A stretch of 64,000 bases of DNA from an uncultured Caulobacterales bacterium (GTDB lineage Bacteria > Pseudomonadota > Alphaproteobacteria > Caulobacterales > Maricaulaceae), in the NCBI GenBank assembly GCA_938009235.1, contig CALLIK010000004.1, positions 186,001 through 250,000 of the forward strand, written 5' to 3'. Shown piece by piece: positions 19,368 through 29,637 of the stretch. A program made the position numbers and the translations under genes. The notes under the pieces are model-generated. The model was not told the origin of the DNA. It made no database searches and saw only the letters and a list, made by a program, of their open reading frames with translations. Every line of letters starts with the position of its first letter. The first letter of the stretch is position 1.

Positions 19368-22226
19368 TTAGCTTGTTTTCGCCCGCGCCTTCGCTCGCTC
19401 TAACATCGGTTTCAGGAAACGCCCCGTCCAGCTTTCTTCAATCGCAGCGATGTCTTCTGGTGTGCCTGATCCAACGATCTGGCCGCCGCCATCTCCGCCT
19501 TCTGGACCAATGTCGATGACGTAGTCTGCGGTTTTAACGACATCGAGGTTGTGTTCGATGATGACCATCGTATTGCCTGTGCCAACAAGCTCGTTGAGGA
19601 CTGTTAGCAGCTTATTTACATCTTCAAAATGCAAACCTGTTGTTGGCTCATCTAGAATATAGAGCGTGCGGCCCGTTGCGCGTTTCGCGAGTTCTTTCGC
19701 AAGTTTGACGCGTTGCGCTTCGCCGCCCGAAAGCGTTGTCGCTTGCTGTCCGACTTTCAAATAACCGAGGCCGACGCGTTGCAGCGTGACCATTTTATCG
19801 CGAATGGTTGGCACAGCTTTGAAGAAGTCAGCGCCTTCATCCACATCCATGTCCAAGATGTCGGCAATTGATTTGCCTTTGAACCTGATTTCAAGCGTTT
19901 CGCGGTTATAGCGCGCGCCTTTGCAAACATCACATTCAACATAGATGTCAGGCAGAAAGTGCATTTCAATTTTGATAACGCCGCCGCCTTGGCAAGCTTC
20001 GCAGCGTCCGCCTTTGACGTTGAATGAAAAACGCCCAGGCTTGTAACCGCGCGTCTTGGCTTCTGGTAAGCCAGCGAACCACTCACGGATTGGCGTGAAC
20101 GCGCCAGTATAGGTCGCCGGATTAGAGCGGGGTGTTCGGCCAATCGGGGATTGATCGATGTTAATGATTTTGTCGAGTTGCTCGAGACCTTCGATGGAAT
20201 CATGCGCCATTGGTTGCTTGGATGATTTGTTCAATGTGCGCGAAGCCGCTTTATAAAGCGTTTCCATCGTCAGGGTCGATTTACCGCCGCCCGAAACACC
20301 TGTCACGCAAGTCATCAGGCCCAATGGAAATTCTGCCGTGACGTTCTTTAGATTGTTCCCGCGTGCGCCTGTTATCTTGATCGTGCGTTTTGGGTCGAAG
20401 GTGCGGCGTGTCGCAGGGATTTCGATTTCGCGTTTGCCCGTCAGATATTGGCCTGTGATGGACTTTTTGGACTTCATGATCTTGGCGGGCGTGCCTTCGG
20501 CAATCACTTCTCCGCCGTGGATACCGGCTTTGGGGCCCATATCGACAACGTAATCTGCCCGAAGGATCGCTTCTTCGTCATGCTCGACGACGATAACTGT
20601 GTTGCCAAGGTCACGCAGGTTTTCGAGTGTCTCTAAGAGGCGTTCATTGTCGCGTTGATGCAGGCCGATGGACGGCTCATCGAGAACATAGAGAACACCC
20701 GTGAGGCCGGAACCAATTTGAGAGGCCAGACGAATACGTTGGCTCTCTCCGCCAGACAAAGACCCAGACCCACGGCCGAGACTGAGGTAATCAAGACCAA
20801 CGGCGTTTAGAAATTTCAAACGGTCGAGAATTTCTTTGAGGATACGTTCCGCGATTTCCATATCTTTTGAGGATAAGGTCGTCCGTAGTTGGTCAAATCG
20901 CGCATAGGCATCTTTGATCGACAGCTCACCAGGAATAGAAATGTCCATATCCGCGACACGCACAGAGAGGGCTTCGGCACGTAAGCGTTTGCCGTCACAG
21001 CTTTCGCAACGCGCATCTGACATATATTTGGACAGTTCTTCGCGCATCCATGTGCTGTCAGTTTCGCGGTAACGGCGATCTAGGTTAGGAACGACGCCTT
21101 CAAATGACTTCGTGGTTTTGTAACTACGCGTACCATCTTTATATTCGAATTTGATTTGCTCGTTGCCTGTGCCGTAGAGCACGACAAATTTCGCATCATC
21201 CGAGAGTTTCGACCACGGCTTATCGACGCTGAATTTATAATGTTTCGACAAGGCCTTTAGCGTTTGCATATAAAGGCTGCTCGGTGTTTTGGACCACGGC
21301 ACGATTGCGCCGCCGCCAAGGCTTTTGGATGTATCTTGAACAATCAGACCTTCGTCAAATTTCATTTCTTTTCCGAGACCATCGCACGTCGGGCAGGCGC
21401 CTTGGGGGTTGTTGAATGAGAAGAGGCGCGGTTCGATTTCTGCCAATGTAAAGCCAGAGACAGGGCAGGCGAATTTCTCGGAGAATAATTCACGCTCACC
21501 TGATGTCGCATCTTCGGCCACGGCTAAACCATCGGCGAGGCGTAGGGCTTGTTCGATACTATCGGCTAGGCGCGTTTCTAGGCCTTCACGAATGACAACG
21601 CGGTCTACGACGACATCTATGTCGTGTTTGAACTTCTTGTCGAGATCTGGCGCGTCTTCGATCCTAACGATTTCGCCGTTGATCTTGGCCCGTTGGAACC
21701 CAAGCCGCATATATTCGGCCAAGTCCTTTTTGAACTCACCCTTACGATTGCGAACGACGGGCGCGAGGACATAGACCTTTGTGTCTTTGGGCAGCAACAT
21801 GGCGCGGTCGACCATTTGGCTAACAGTCTGACTTTCAATCGGCAGGCCTGTTGCGGGCGAGTAGGGGATACCGACGCGCGCCCATAGTAGCCGCATGTAG
21901 TCATAAATTTCTGTGACGGTGCCAACTGTCGAGCGGGGGTTCTTTGAGGTCGTCTTCTGTTCAATAGAAATCGCAGGCGATAGGCCTTCGATAGAATCTA
22001 CGTCGGGTTTGGATTGTAGCTCTAGGAACTGACGGGCATAGGCCGAGAGGCTTTCAACATAACGTCGCTGACCCTCTGCGTAGATCGTATCAAAGGCGAG
22101 AGAGGATTTGCCTGAACCAGATAGACCCGTGATCACAATCAACTTGTCTCGGGGTAGATCAATATCCACACCCTTGAGGTTATGTTCGCGCGCGCCGCGG
22201 ACTTCGATATTTTTTAACATGGCCAT
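19368..22226 (-). CDS. uvrA: Excinuclease ABC subunit A
   Basis: ATP-driven damage sensor that loads UvrB in nucleotide excision repair. The 952 residues hold two ABC modules: Walker A sequences [12 protein letters not shown] near the N terminus and [12 protein letters not shown] in the middle, each with an LSGGE signature. The C-terminal zinc module [19 protein letters not shown] is intact. The first zinc module reads CPVSG, missing one of the four cysteines seen in E. coli; I recall the same in other alphaproteobacteria. Two ATGs six bases apart could start it. Divergent from ssb, with LexA-type boxes between them. Confidence 0.97.
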   Translation of the reverse strand: MAMLKNIEVRGAREHNLKGVDIDLPRDKLIVITGLSGSGKSSLAFDTIYAEGQRRYVESLSAYARQFLELQSKPDVDSIEGLSPAISIEQKTTSKNPRSTVGTVTEIYDYMRLLWARVGIPYSPATGLPIESQTVSQMVDRAMLLPKDTKVYVLAPVVRNRKGEFKKDLAEYMRLGFQRAKINGEIVRIEDAPDLDKKFKHDIDVVVDRVVIREGLETRLADSIEQALRLADGLAVAEDATSGERELFSEKFACPVSGFTLAEIEPRLFSFNNPQGACPTCDGLGKEMKFDEGLIVQDTSKSLGGGAIVPWSKTPSSLYMQTLKALSKHYKFSVDKPWSKLSDDAKFVVLYGTGNEQIKFEYKDGTRSYKTTKSFEGVVPNLDRRYRETDSTWMREELSKYMSDARCESCDGKRLRAEALSVRVADMDISIPGELSIKDAYARFDQLRTTLSSKDMEIAERILKEILDRLKFLNAVGLDYLSLGRGSGSLSGGESQRIRLASQIGSGLTGVLYVLDEPSIGLHQRDNERLLETLENLRDLGNTVIVVEHDEEAILRADYVVDMGPKAGIHGGEVIAEGTPAKIMKSKKSITGQYLTGKREIEIPATRRTFDPKRTIKITGARGNNLKNVTAEFPLGLMTCVTGVSGGGKSTLTMETLYKAASRTLNKSSKQPMAHDSIEGLEQLDKIINIDQSPIGRTPRSNPATYTGAFTPIREWFAGLPEAKTRGYKPGRFSFNVKGGRCEACQGGGVIKIEMHFLPDIYVECDVCKGARYNRETLEIRFKGKSIADILDMDVDEGADFFKAVPTIRDKMVTLQRVGLGYLKVGQQATTLSGGEAQRVKLAKELAKRATGRTLYILDEPTTGLHFEDVNKLLTVLNELVGTGNTMVIIEHNLDVVKTADYVIDIGPEGGDGGGQIVGSGTPEDIAAIEESWTGRFLKPMLERAKARAKTS

Positions 22227-22241
22227 GAAGGATTGGTCTCG

Positions 22242-22256
22242 GTTCTTAACAGGTTA
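22242..22256. promoter_or_regulatory. Possible second LexA (SOS) box close to uvrA
   Basis: GTTC-TTAACAG-GTTA matches the alphaproteobacterial LexA pattern GTTC-N7-GTTC in seven of eight defined positions. It lies 16 bases upstream of the uvrA start. One mismatch makes it weaker than the site at 22345. Confidence 0.4.
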
Positions 22257-22344
22257 TGTACGGCTGGGCGTGGACTTAGATGTCGGCCCGACCCAAAACA
22301 AGTTGAATGAAGCCGATCCTTGCAGCGAAGCTGTGAGTCGGCTA

Positions 22345-22359
22345 GAACATAATAAGAAC
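22345..22359. promoter_or_regulatory. LexA (SOS) box in the uvrA-ssb intergenic region
   Basis: GAAC-ATAATAA-GAAC is a perfect match to the alphaproteobacterial LexA site (GTTC-N7-GTTC on the other strand), including the flanking A on both sides. It ends 21 bases before the ssb start and about 120 bases from uvrA, so it probably controls ssb and perhaps both divergent genes. Confidence 0.82.
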
Positions 22360-22380
22360 AAAGACGCAATAGGTGGCAAA

Positions 22381-22929
22381 ATGGCAGGCTCAGTCAATAA
22401 AGTAATTCTCATTGGTAATTTGGGCAAAGACCCAGAAATCCGCACATTCGGGAATGGTGGCAAAGTCGCCAACTTCTCAATCGCGACGTCAGAGAGCTGG
22501 CGCGATAAGCAATCAGGCGAGAAACGCGAAAAGACAGAATGGCATAATATCGCCGTTTTCGGTGAGGGCCTTGTCGGCGTCATTGAACGGTACGTCAAAA
22601 AAGGCTCCAAGCTTTACATCGAAGGCAAGCTACAAACACGTAAGTGGCAGGACCGTGACGGCAACGATAAATATACGACAGAAATCGTACTTCAGGGCCC
22701 AGGGACTACATTGACGATGCTTGACAGCCCAGGCGGCGGTGGCGGACGTTCAGGTGGCGGCAATCAAGGCGGCGGAGGTGGCGGTGGCTACAACCAAGAT
22801 CGCGGTGGATACGGTAACATGGACCAAGGCGGCCAAGGCGGTGGAAATCAGGGCGGCGGCTCTCGCAGTGCGTCCACGATGGAAGGCCCAAAAGGCGACT
22901 TTGATCTGGATGACGAAATCCCGTTTTAG
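22381..22929 (+). CDS. ssb: Single-stranded DNA-binding protein
   Basis: Homotetrameric OB-fold protein that coats single-stranded DNA. The OB fold spans about residues 1-112 ([21 protein letters not shown] at the N terminus, [17 protein letters not shown] later), followed by a Gly-rich disordered linker with repeated GGGG, GGGNQGG and GYN elements, and the acidic tip DLDDEIPF that binds partner proteins. The ATG at the start of MAGSVNK gives the family N terminus; the longer open frame overlaps uvrA and is not plausible. 182 residues. Likely SOS-regulated through the adjacent box. Confidence 0.97.
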   Translation: MAGSVNKVILIGNLGKDPEIRTFGNGGKVANFSIATSESWRDKQSGEKREKTEWHNIAVFGEGLVGVIERYVKKGSKLYIEGKLQTRKWQDRDGNDKYTTEIVLQGPGTTLTMLDSPGGGGGRSGGGNQGGGGGGGYNQDRGGYGNMDQGGQGGGNQGGGSRSASTMEGPKGDFDLDDEIPF

Positions 22930-22960
22930 GCGCATCTACTCCTACTTATTTGAAATTCAA

Positions 22961-22982
22961 CTGCCGCAAACCGCTGCGGCAG
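22961..22982 (+). terminator. Hairpin after ssb, probable terminator
   Basis: Perfect 8-bp stem CTGCCGCA/TGCGGCAG with a 6-base loop, 31 bases after the ssb stop, followed by a T-rich but broken stretch (TCTGTCCGTTTGTT). Likely ends the ssb transcript. Confidence 0.6.
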
Positions 22983-23067
22983 TCTGTCCGTTTGTTAATA
23001 TGCCTGCCATAGACTGGCCTTAATTTCCCCCTCATAGTTATGTTGTAACGCAGCGTTGGAGACTTGG

Positions 23068-23940
23068 GTGGATCAAGAGGTAAGGACAGGGACGCGAGGT
23101 GGCCGTTTGAGCCGCCTATTCGCTGACCCTCGGAATTACCAAATCTCGGTTCTCTCTAGCCTCATTCTCCTCGGATTGTTCCATTATAGTTTTCACTTGC
23201 CGTGGTGGCATGTTGTCGGATGTATCGGCGCAACCCTGACAACGCAGGCCGTTGCAGATAAAATTATCAAACGACCCTTCGATCCCCGCAGTCCTCTGAT
23301 CTCAGCGCTGTCTTTGACATTGCTCCTCAGGACAGGTTCTGTGACATTGTCGATTGCGGCGGGCGTGATTGCGATTGCCTCCAAATACCTCATTCGTTGG
23401 CATGGGAAGCACATCTTCAATCCTGCAAATTTTGGCCTCGTCATTATGTCGCTCGTGTTTGGCGCAGCGTGGATTTCACCAGGGCAGTGGGGGCAAGCCA
23501 CTTTGTTTGCATTGCTATTGCTCGCGCTAGGCGGCGTCGTGACAGGGAAAGCTAAACGCTGGGATGTATCACTGTCGCTGCTAGGGTTTTACTCAGCATT
23601 GGTTTTTGGCCGCGCGCTCTGGCTCGGCGACCCGCTTGGCATACCTGTTCACCAGATGCAGTCGGGCGCATTGTTGATCTTTGCCTTCTTTATGATTTCT
23701 GACCCGAAGACGACGCCTGACTCGCGGTTGGGCCGTGTGTTGTTTGCGGCGCTCGTCGCGACGGTCGGATTTTCCATTCAATTCGCGATGTATAATGCTG
23801 CGGGCATTATCCTCGCTTTGATCCTCTGCGCGCCGATTGTGCCGCTGATTGATCGCTTACTCCCCGCTGGCCGCTATCAATGGCCTACTATGTTCACTCT
23901 TAAAGGAGACTCTCATGAAACTCTCACACCTGCTGAGTAG
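23068..23940 (+). CDS. Orphan RnfD/NqrB-like membrane protein
   Basis: About 290 residues with roughly nine membrane helices, related to the RnfD/NqrB subunits of ion-pumping redox complexes. Family landmarks are KHIFNPANFGLV and FFMISDPKTTPDSRLGR, the latter matching the FMATDPVTSP region of RnfD/NqrB. The SGAT motif whose Thr carries covalent FMN is not visible, and no other rnf or nqr gene is nearby. GTG was chosen as start because GGAG sits six bases upstream; a TTG four codons earlier is possible. Its 3' end overlaps the DUF2330 gene by 26 bases, so the pair are coupled. Confidence 0.85.
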   Translation: MDQEVRTGTRGGRLSRLFADPRNYQISVLSSLILLGLFHYSFHLPWWHVVGCIGATLTTQAVADKIIKRPFDPRSPLISALSLTLLLRTGSVTLSIAAGVIAIASKYLIRWHGKHIFNPANFGLVIMSLVFGAAWISPGQWGQATLFALLLLALGGVVTGKAKRWDVSLSLLGFYSALVFGRALWLGDPLGIPVHQMQSGALLIFAFFMISDPKTTPDSRLGRVLFAALVATVGFSIQFAMYNAAGIILALILCAPIVPLIDRLLPAGRYQWPTMFTLKGDSHETLTPAE

Positions 23941-25300
23941 CGCGCTCGCGCTTGGAGTTATTGCAACGGCGTCGACGGCCAATGCGTTCTGTGGCTTCTA
24001 TGTTGCCAAAGCTGGCACAGACCTCTTTAATGAGTCCTCTAAAGTTGCGTTAGTGCGCGATGGCGACCGCACAGTCATCACAATGGCGAATGATTATCAG
24101 GGCGACCTAACAGAGTTCGCGATGGTCATTCCTGTTCCGACCGCGATCACGCGCGAACAAGTCCATATCTCTGACCCAGCCCTACTAAAACATTTGGACG
24201 CCTATACCGCGCCGCGCTTAGTTGAGTATTTCGATAAAGATCCGTGTTCGCCCCAAATTATGTATAAAAACATGAGAATGAGGGGTGCTGTTCCTGCGCC
24301 AGTTGCTGAAATGATGATGACAGATCGCGCTGAATCCCTCGGCGTCACCATCGAAGATGAATTCACCGTCGGTGAATATGACATCCAATTGCTCTCTGCG
24401 ACGCAATCTGACGGCTTGATGACCTATCTGGACGAGAACGGATACCAAGTGCCTGAGGGCGCTAACCGTATCCTTGGCAGCTATATAAAGCAGGATATGA
24501 AATTCTTCATCGCCAAGGTGAACCTCGAGGAACAATCCAAGACGGGCAATGAATATCTGCGTCCTATCGCTGTGGCCTTCGAGTCGCCGAAATTCATGCT
24601 GCCTATTCGCTTGGGGACATTGAATGCGCGCGGTGATCAGGACTTGTTCGTTTATGCGCTGACGCGTGAAGGGCAGGTCGAAACGACCAATTACCGCACG
24701 CAGAAAATCCCGACAGGCCAAGAGCTACCTGTCTACATAAAGGATGAGTTCCCAGATTTCTATAAGAGCATGTATAAAACCGCTGCCAAACGGGACGGTG
24801 GCCATGGTGTGTTCATGGAATATGCGTGGAATATGGGCTGGTGTGATCCATGCGCTGCGGACCCATTGAGCCGTGAGGAATTACAAGAGCTTGGCGTATT
24901 TTGGCTAGACCAAAACGGTAATGAGACACGAAAAATGCGCCGCCCATCACCTGCGCAGAATGTCTTCGTGACCCGTCTGCATGTACGGTACGACGCCAAA
25001 AGTTTCCCTGAGGACCTCAAGTTCAAGACCACAGGCAATACCGAAAATTATCAGGGTCGCTATGTTCTACGTCACGCATTTGATGGCGAGATGAAATGTG
25101 AAGCCGCGAAGGACTATAAGGCCATGGTCAACGAACGTTTAGATAAAGAGGTCAAAACCCTCGCCAATCTGACGGATTGGGATCGCAAGGATATTTGGGA
25201 TGATATTGAGGATGCGGGCGTTGGGACCAAGTTCGAAATCAAAGACAAATCCGATGATCGCGGCCCAACGTGGTGGAAAGACATGTGGGGCGACAAATAA
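23915..25300 (+). CDS. Secreted DUF2330 protein
   Basis: 461 residues beginning with a Sec signal (MKLSHLLSSALALGVIATASTANA) directly followed by FCGFYVAKAG, the typical DUF2330 opening, then a conserved core (TVITMANDY, FAMVIPVPT). Extra cysteines occur at DPCSP and in WCDPCAADPLS. Biochemical function is unknown. The start follows AAAGGAG with good spacing and lies inside the end of the RnfD-like gene; this pairing recurs, as I recall, in other bacteria and suggests a periplasmic partner for the membrane protein. A good terminator follows. Confidence 0.88.
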   Translation: MKLSHLLSSALALGVIATASTANAFCGFYVAKAGTDLFNESSKVALVRDGDRTVITMANDYQGDLTEFAMVIPVPTAITREQVHISDPALLKHLDAYTAPRLVEYFDKDPCSPQIMYKNMRMRGAVPAPVAEMMMTDRAESLGVTIEDEFTVGEYDIQLLSATQSDGLMTYLDENGYQVPEGANRILGSYIKQDMKFFIAKVNLEEQSKTGNEYLRPIAVAFESPKFMLPIRLGTLNARGDQDLFVYALTREGQVETTNYRTQKIPTGQELPVYIKDEFPDFYKSMYKTAAKRDGGHGVFMEYAWNMGWCDPCAADPLSREELQELGVFWLDQNGNETRKMRRPSPAQNVFVTRLHVRYDAKSFPEDLKFKTTGNTENYQGRYVLRHAFDGEMKCEAAKDYKAMVNERLDKEVKTLANLTDWDRKDIWDDIEDAGVGTKFEIKDKSDDRGPTWWKDMWGDK

Positions 25301-25336
25301 TTTGGCGCTTCCACATTTAAGGCCTCTATGATTTTT

Positions 25337-25375
25337 AAACCCAGATGGTTTCAAGTCGATCTGGGTTTAATTTTT
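25337..25375 (+). terminator. Rho-independent terminator after DUF2330 gene
   Basis: Perfect 10-bp stem AAACCCAGAT/ATCTGGGTTT with a 12-base loop, followed by AATTTTT. The tail works only in the forward direction; sodC converges from the other side. Confidence 0.8.
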
Positions 25376-25381
25376 GCTGTT

Positions 25382-25915
25382 CTATTGGGCTGAGATGACC
25401 GCACAGGCCACGCGTGGTCCCGCTGCGCCACTTGGTTGGCTTATGTAATCATCGGCCTTGTCGTGGATCACAAGGGCGCTGCCGTCGGCATCAAAGAGGG
25501 AATTTGTATCGCCAACAATCAAATTGACCTTTTCATTCGTGACGTTGAATGTGCCTTTGCCATCTGCGCCAACTTCAATATTCATCATGTCGCCAGCGTG
25601 CGGGCCGCCTTCGACTTGTCCATGTGCCGCGCCCGCAGGGTTGAAATGCCCACCAGAGCTTTTGAAGTCAGGCGCGTCGCAACGACCAATCGCGTGGAAA
25701 TGCATAGCGTGAATTCCTGTCGTGAGGCCTTCAACCTTGACTGTTATGTCTACGCCGCCGCCTGTATGAGATTTAAGCTCTAATGTGCCAATGGAGGCTT
25801 TGTCGACGTTCTGAATCGGAAAGCTGGCTGTGTGGATATCGGCGTTTGAGCCTCCGCACGCGGACAAGAGAACTGATGCGCTCGCAAGTATTGAAATCAT
25901 TGTAATTTTTGGCAC
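25382..25915 (-). CDS. sodC: Copper/zinc superoxide dismutase, lipoprotein
   Basis: Envelope enzyme that dismutates superoxide. A lipoprotein signal with lipobox LLSAC-GG precedes the SodC domain. Copper and zinc ligands are recognisable in HAMHFHAIGRCD, SSGGHFNPAGAAHG, GPHAGDMMN and ALVIHDKADD; the structural disulfide would join C of GRCDAP to C of RVACAVI. GTG was chosen as start because GGAG lies seven bases upstream; an ATG five codons in also gives a full signal. With sodN this gives the cell superoxide defence on both sides of the inner membrane. Confidence 0.94.
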   Translation of the reverse strand: MPKITMISILASASVLLSACGGSNADIHTASFPIQNVDKASIGTLELKSHTGGGVDITVKVEGLTTGIHAMHFHAIGRCDAPDFKSSGGHFNPAGAAHGQVEGGPHAGDMMNIEVGADGKGTFNVTNEKVNLIVGDTNSLFDADGSALVIHDKADDYISQPSGAAGPRVACAVISAQ

Positions 25916-26011
25916 GTAAGGGCTCCAGTAATTTAGCTGTCAGAATTGTATACGTGCAGATGAAGTGCTAGGTTTAGCATAATAATTCAACCCTGCCGAA
26001 TCGAGTGCTGA

Positions 26012-28828
26012 ATGGCCGACGAAACCGACATTCCTGATGACGAAAACGAAGGTGTGAACCCACCTGAAAATCCGCCCATGGAGATGGGCGTTTCGCCGAT
26101 CACAATCGAAGAAGAGATGAAACGCTCTTACCTCGATTACGCGATGAGCGTGATTGTCTCTAGGGCGATCCCAGATGTGCGTGACGGATTAAAACCTGTT
26201 CATCGCCGTATTTTATTTTCGATGCATGAAAACGGTTTCACGCGGGAAAAAGCCTTTCGTAAATCTGCGCGTGTCGTGGGTGATGTGATCGGTAAGTATC
26301 ATCCTCATGGTGATACAGCGGTTTATGACGCTCTTGTGCGTATGGCGCAGGATTTTTCAATGCGTCTGCCATTGCTCGACGGGCAGGGTAACTTTGGCTC
26401 TGTTGATGGTGATCCACCTGCGGCGATGAGATATACCGAAGTTCGGATGGACCGCCCTGCGGCGTCCTTGCTGGCGGATATTGAGAAGAACACGGTCAAC
26501 TTCCAAGACAACTACGATTCCTCTGAACGTGAGCCTGTAGTTCTGCCTGCGCGTTATCCGAACATCCTCGTCAATGGTGCGGGCGGTATTGCCGTTGGTA
26601 TGGCGACGAATATTGCGCCGCATAACTTAGGCGAAGTGATCGACGCGACATTGGCTTTGATGGCAAATGGTCAGCTGACAGATGATGAGCTGCTAGAGAT
26701 CATTCCTGGCCCTGACTTCCCAACAGGCGGCGAGATCATGGGCCGCTCTGGTGCGCGCCAAGGCGTGATGACGGGCCGTGGTTCTGTGACAGTTCGTGCG
26801 CAAACAACAATCGAAGAAATCCGCAAGGATCGCTTTGCCATCATTACAACCGAATTGCCATTTCAGGTCAATAAAGCGAACCTTCAGAAGAAAATTGTCT
26901 ATTTGGTCAATGACAAGAAAATCGAAGGCGTTTCGGCGGTTCGGGATGAATCTGATCGCGTGGGTATGCGCCTCGTTGTTGAACTTAAGCGTGACGCCGT
27001 CCCAGAGGTCGTGCTGAACCAGCTCTTCCGTTATACGCCAATGCAACAGAATTTCAGCTCGAATATGCTCGCCCTAAATGGTGGTAAGCCTGAGCAAATG
27101 AGCGTTCGTCAAATGCTTGAAGCGTTCCTGAGCTTCCGTGAAGATGTGATTGCACGACGCACAAAATTCGAACTCGCCAAAGCGCGTGACCGTGCGCATA
27201 TCCTTGTGGGTCTAGCAACAGCCGTTGCTAATATTGACGAAATCATTCGCATTATCCGTTCGTCTGCGAATCCAAAAGATGCCCGAGAGAACTTGTTGGC
27301 GCGTACATGGGACGCGCAGGATATGGGTCCACTTATCAAATTGATTGCTGATCCACGCTCTAAATTGATGGCTGATGGCACGATTCAATTGACGGAGGAG
27401 CAGGCCCGGGCAATCCTTGATTTGCGCCTTCTTAAGCTAACCGCTCTAGGTATGGATGAGATCACTGAGGAAGCTGAAAAGCTCGCTGCGACAATCACAG
27501 ACTTACTAGATATCTTACGTAGCCGCGCACGCGTTCAGTCTATCATTTCATCAGAACTTACTGAAATTAAAGACAAGTTTGCAACACCACGTCGCTCTAT
27601 CTTTGTCGAAGGCGGCATGGACTTTGATGACGAAGATCTAATTGCTGTGGCCGATATGGTCGTGACGGTTACGGCTGCGGGCTATGTGAAGCGTACTCCG
27701 CTCGATACATATCGTGCGCAACGTCGCGGCGGTAAAGGCCGTGCGGGTATGTCGATGAAAGACGAAGATTACGTCACAACTGTATTCGTCGCGACGACGC
27801 ATACGCCAGTCCTATTCTTCTCCTCGACAGGCATGGCTTACAAACTCAAAGTCTGGAAGTTGCCTCCTGGTGGACCAAATACACGTGGTAAGGCTCTCGT
27901 GAATTTGCTGCCACTCGCGCAGGATGAAAAAATAAACTCGATCATGGCCCTGCCAGAGAATGAGGAAGATTGGGGCGATCTCGATATTATGTTCGCGTCT
28001 CGCTCTGGCGGTGTACGCCGCAACAGCTTGTCTGATTTCACCCGCGTCAACCGCAATGGTAAAATCGCGATGAAACCAGACGCGGGCGACGGCATTGTTG
28101 ATGTGCGTCTTTGTTCTCTCGATGATGATGTGATGCTGACAACGGCGAATGGGAAATCTATTCGCTTCAAGGCGACTGATGTTCGCCGCTTTGTTGGGCG
28201 AACGTCATCCGGCGTGCGTGGTATCCGATTGAAAGATTTTGGTGTCGAAGGCGGCGACGAAGTGATTTCAATGGCGGTATTGCGCCACGTAGAAATCGAA
28301 ACCGACGAAGCTCGTGCTTATATGAAGCACGCGAATGCGATGCGCCGTGCTTTGGGTGATGACTCTGAAGATGATACAGATGATGTTAGTGGCGAAACTT
28401 CAGGTGTCGAAACGACAATTGACTCAGAACGTCTCGGCTTCTTACAAGCGAATGAGCAGTTCCTTCTCACTCTAGCAGATGATGGTATGGGCAAACGTAG
28501 CTCGTCTTATGACTATCGTTGTATGAATCGCGGCGGGCAAGGCGTTACGGCTCAGTCTCTCGAGCGCAAAGGCCGCGATGACGCTAAACTTGTACGTTGC
28601 ATGAGTATTGAAGATGATAATCAGTTGATGATCGTGACGGATGGCGGCCAACTTATCCGCTGTCCTGTCGGTAACATCTCTATTGTCTCTCGTAGTGCGC
28701 GTGGGGTCACTGTTATTCGTGTCAATGATCAAGAACGCGTCGTATCTGTTGGTCGCATTGAAGAAACGGAAGACGAAGAAGAGGGCGGCGAGGCCACGAC
28801 TACGCCGGAAGTACCAGAGAATTCTTAG
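26012..28828 (+). CDS. gyrA: DNA gyrase subunit A
   Basis: Breakage-reunion subunit of the type II topoisomerase that introduces negative supercoils. The catalytic tyrosine is in [10 protein letters not shown]. The quinolone-determining region reads [18 protein letters not shown], with Thr at the place of E. coli Ser83 and Asp at that of Asp87. The C-terminal pinwheel has the GyrA box QRRGGKG. At 938 residues it is longer than E. coli GyrA (875), partly through an acidic insertion in the pinwheel ([16 protein letters not shown]) and an acidic tail ([10 protein letters not shown]). Its partner gyrB is outside the window. Confidence 0.97.
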   Translation: MADETDIPDDENEGVNPPENPPMEMGVSPITIEEEMKRSYLDYAMSVIVSRAIPDVRDGLKPVHRRILFSMHENGFTREKAFRKSARVVGDVIGKYHPHGDTAVYDALVRMAQDFSMRLPLLDGQGNFGSVDGDPPAAMRYTEVRMDRPAASLLADIEKNTVNFQDNYDSSEREPVVLPARYPNILVNGAGGIAVGMATNIAPHNLGEVIDATLALMANGQLTDDELLEIIPGPDFPTGGEIMGRSGARQGVMTGRGSVTVRAQTTIEEIRKDRFAIITTELPFQVNKANLQKKIVYLVNDKKIEGVSAVRDESDRVGMRLVVELKRDAVPEVVLNQLFRYTPMQQNFSSNMLALNGGKPEQMSVRQMLEAFLSFREDVIARRTKFELAKARDRAHILVGLATAVANIDEIIRIIRSSANPKDARENLLARTWDAQDMGPLIKLIADPRSKLMADGTIQLTEEQARAILDLRLLKLTALGMDEITEEAEKLAATITDLLDILRSRARVQSIISSELTEIKDKFATPRRSIFVEGGMDFDDEDLIAVADMVVTVTAAGYVKRTPLDTYRAQRRGGKGRAGMSMKDEDYVTTVFVATTHTPVLFFSSTGMAYKLKVWKLPPGGPNTRGKALVNLLPLAQDEKINSIMALPENEEDWGDLDIMFASRSGGVRRNSLSDFTRVNRNGKIAMKPDAGDGIVDVRLCSLDDDVMLTTANGKSIRFKATDVRRFVGRTSSGVRGIRLKDFGVEGGDEVISMAVLRHVEIETDEARAYMKHANAMRRALGDDSEDDTDDVSGETSGVETTIDSERLGFLQANEQFLLTLADDGMGKRSSSYDYRCMNRGGQGVTAQSLERKGRDDAKLVRCMSIEDDNQLMIVTDGGQLIRCPVGNISIVSRSARGVTVIRVNDQERVVSVGRIEETEDEEEGGEATTTPEVPENS

Positions 28829-28932
28829 TAGCTTTAATCGGCCTATGTTCAGGTCGAGCTATACCCTTCTATCGTAAGGTGGAGGCGATTGCGGTTTATC
28901 GCTATCGTATGACGCCTAAAGGGAGAGTGAGC

Positions 28933-29574
28933 ATGATTAAGGTTTTAACGGGTTTAGCTTTAGCGGTGTTAGTGTCTGGTTGTGCGACAACGAGTTCTTC
29001 CGATAGCAAGACTAATGAGGTCTATTATTCAGGGTTTTCACCAACGACTGATGGCGGCTTTGTTCATGGCGGAACGGGACTTGTTTGCCCACCGACTTTG
29101 CTTGGGTTGTTGCCGACTGCACAGCGTGAGTATGGCGATCAACACAAAGATGCGTCTTGCGGTTATAAAAGAGACAAGATTTTTGCCACTGTTTACCTGA
29201 GTGAGCTGAACTATAGTTTCGATGAAATGTTTCAAAGCTCGGTCGCTTCGATTTATCAAGGCTCATTCGGTGAAGGTGCTAAGGTTGACGAAGAGGCTAG
29301 TCAGGCTTGCACTTTGAGTGGGTTGTTAGTGGGGGCGTCCAGTGAAAACCAAAGTCAAACCCCATATAAGTTTCAGCCCGCTGTTCTGTATAGCCCAGAC
29401 TTTTTGACTATGGTTCAACTTACCGAAATTGACGGTAAGTTTTTGAAATTAAGATACACTTTGAAGTGGGAGCCCAAGGAGCATGGACTTGATTTATGTA
29501 TGCAGGGCAGCGAAGCTCTGAGAGAAGTATATGACCTTTCAACAGCGACAAGTCGACGAGCGGCCCTAAATTAG
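28933..29574 (+). CDS. Lipoprotein of unknown function
   Basis: 213 residues with a classic lipoprotein signal (MIKVLTGLALAVLVSGC; lipobox VSGC). The open frame extends 18 codons further upstream, but this ATG begins the signal and follows GGGAGAG. The mature part has four further cysteines (VCPP, DASCGY, QACTL, LDLCMQ) that could form two disulfides. I recognise no family. The gene sits between gyrA and coaD on the same strand, with gaps of 104 and 63 bases. Confidence 0.75.
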   Translation: MIKVLTGLALAVLVSGCATTSSSDSKTNEVYYSGFSPTTDGGFVHGGTGLVCPPTLLGLLPTAQREYGDQHKDASCGYKRDKIFATVYLSELNYSFDEMFQSSVASIYQGSFGEGAKVDEEASQACTLSGLLVGASSENQSQTPYKFQPAVLYSPDFLTMVQLTEIDGKFLKLRYTLKWEPKEHGLDLCMQGSEALREVYDLSTATSRRAALN

Positions 29575-29637
29575 CTGAACGTCATGATTGGAAACAAATT
29601 CTAGCAAAGCCGTTCTGACGCCTTATAAGCTCGACTT

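Noticed and set aside
21370-21480. UvrA first zinc module lacks one Cys (CPVSG in place of CPxCG)
   Set aside because: I recall the same sequence in other alphaproteobacterial UvrA proteins, so it is probably a clade feature, not a defect.
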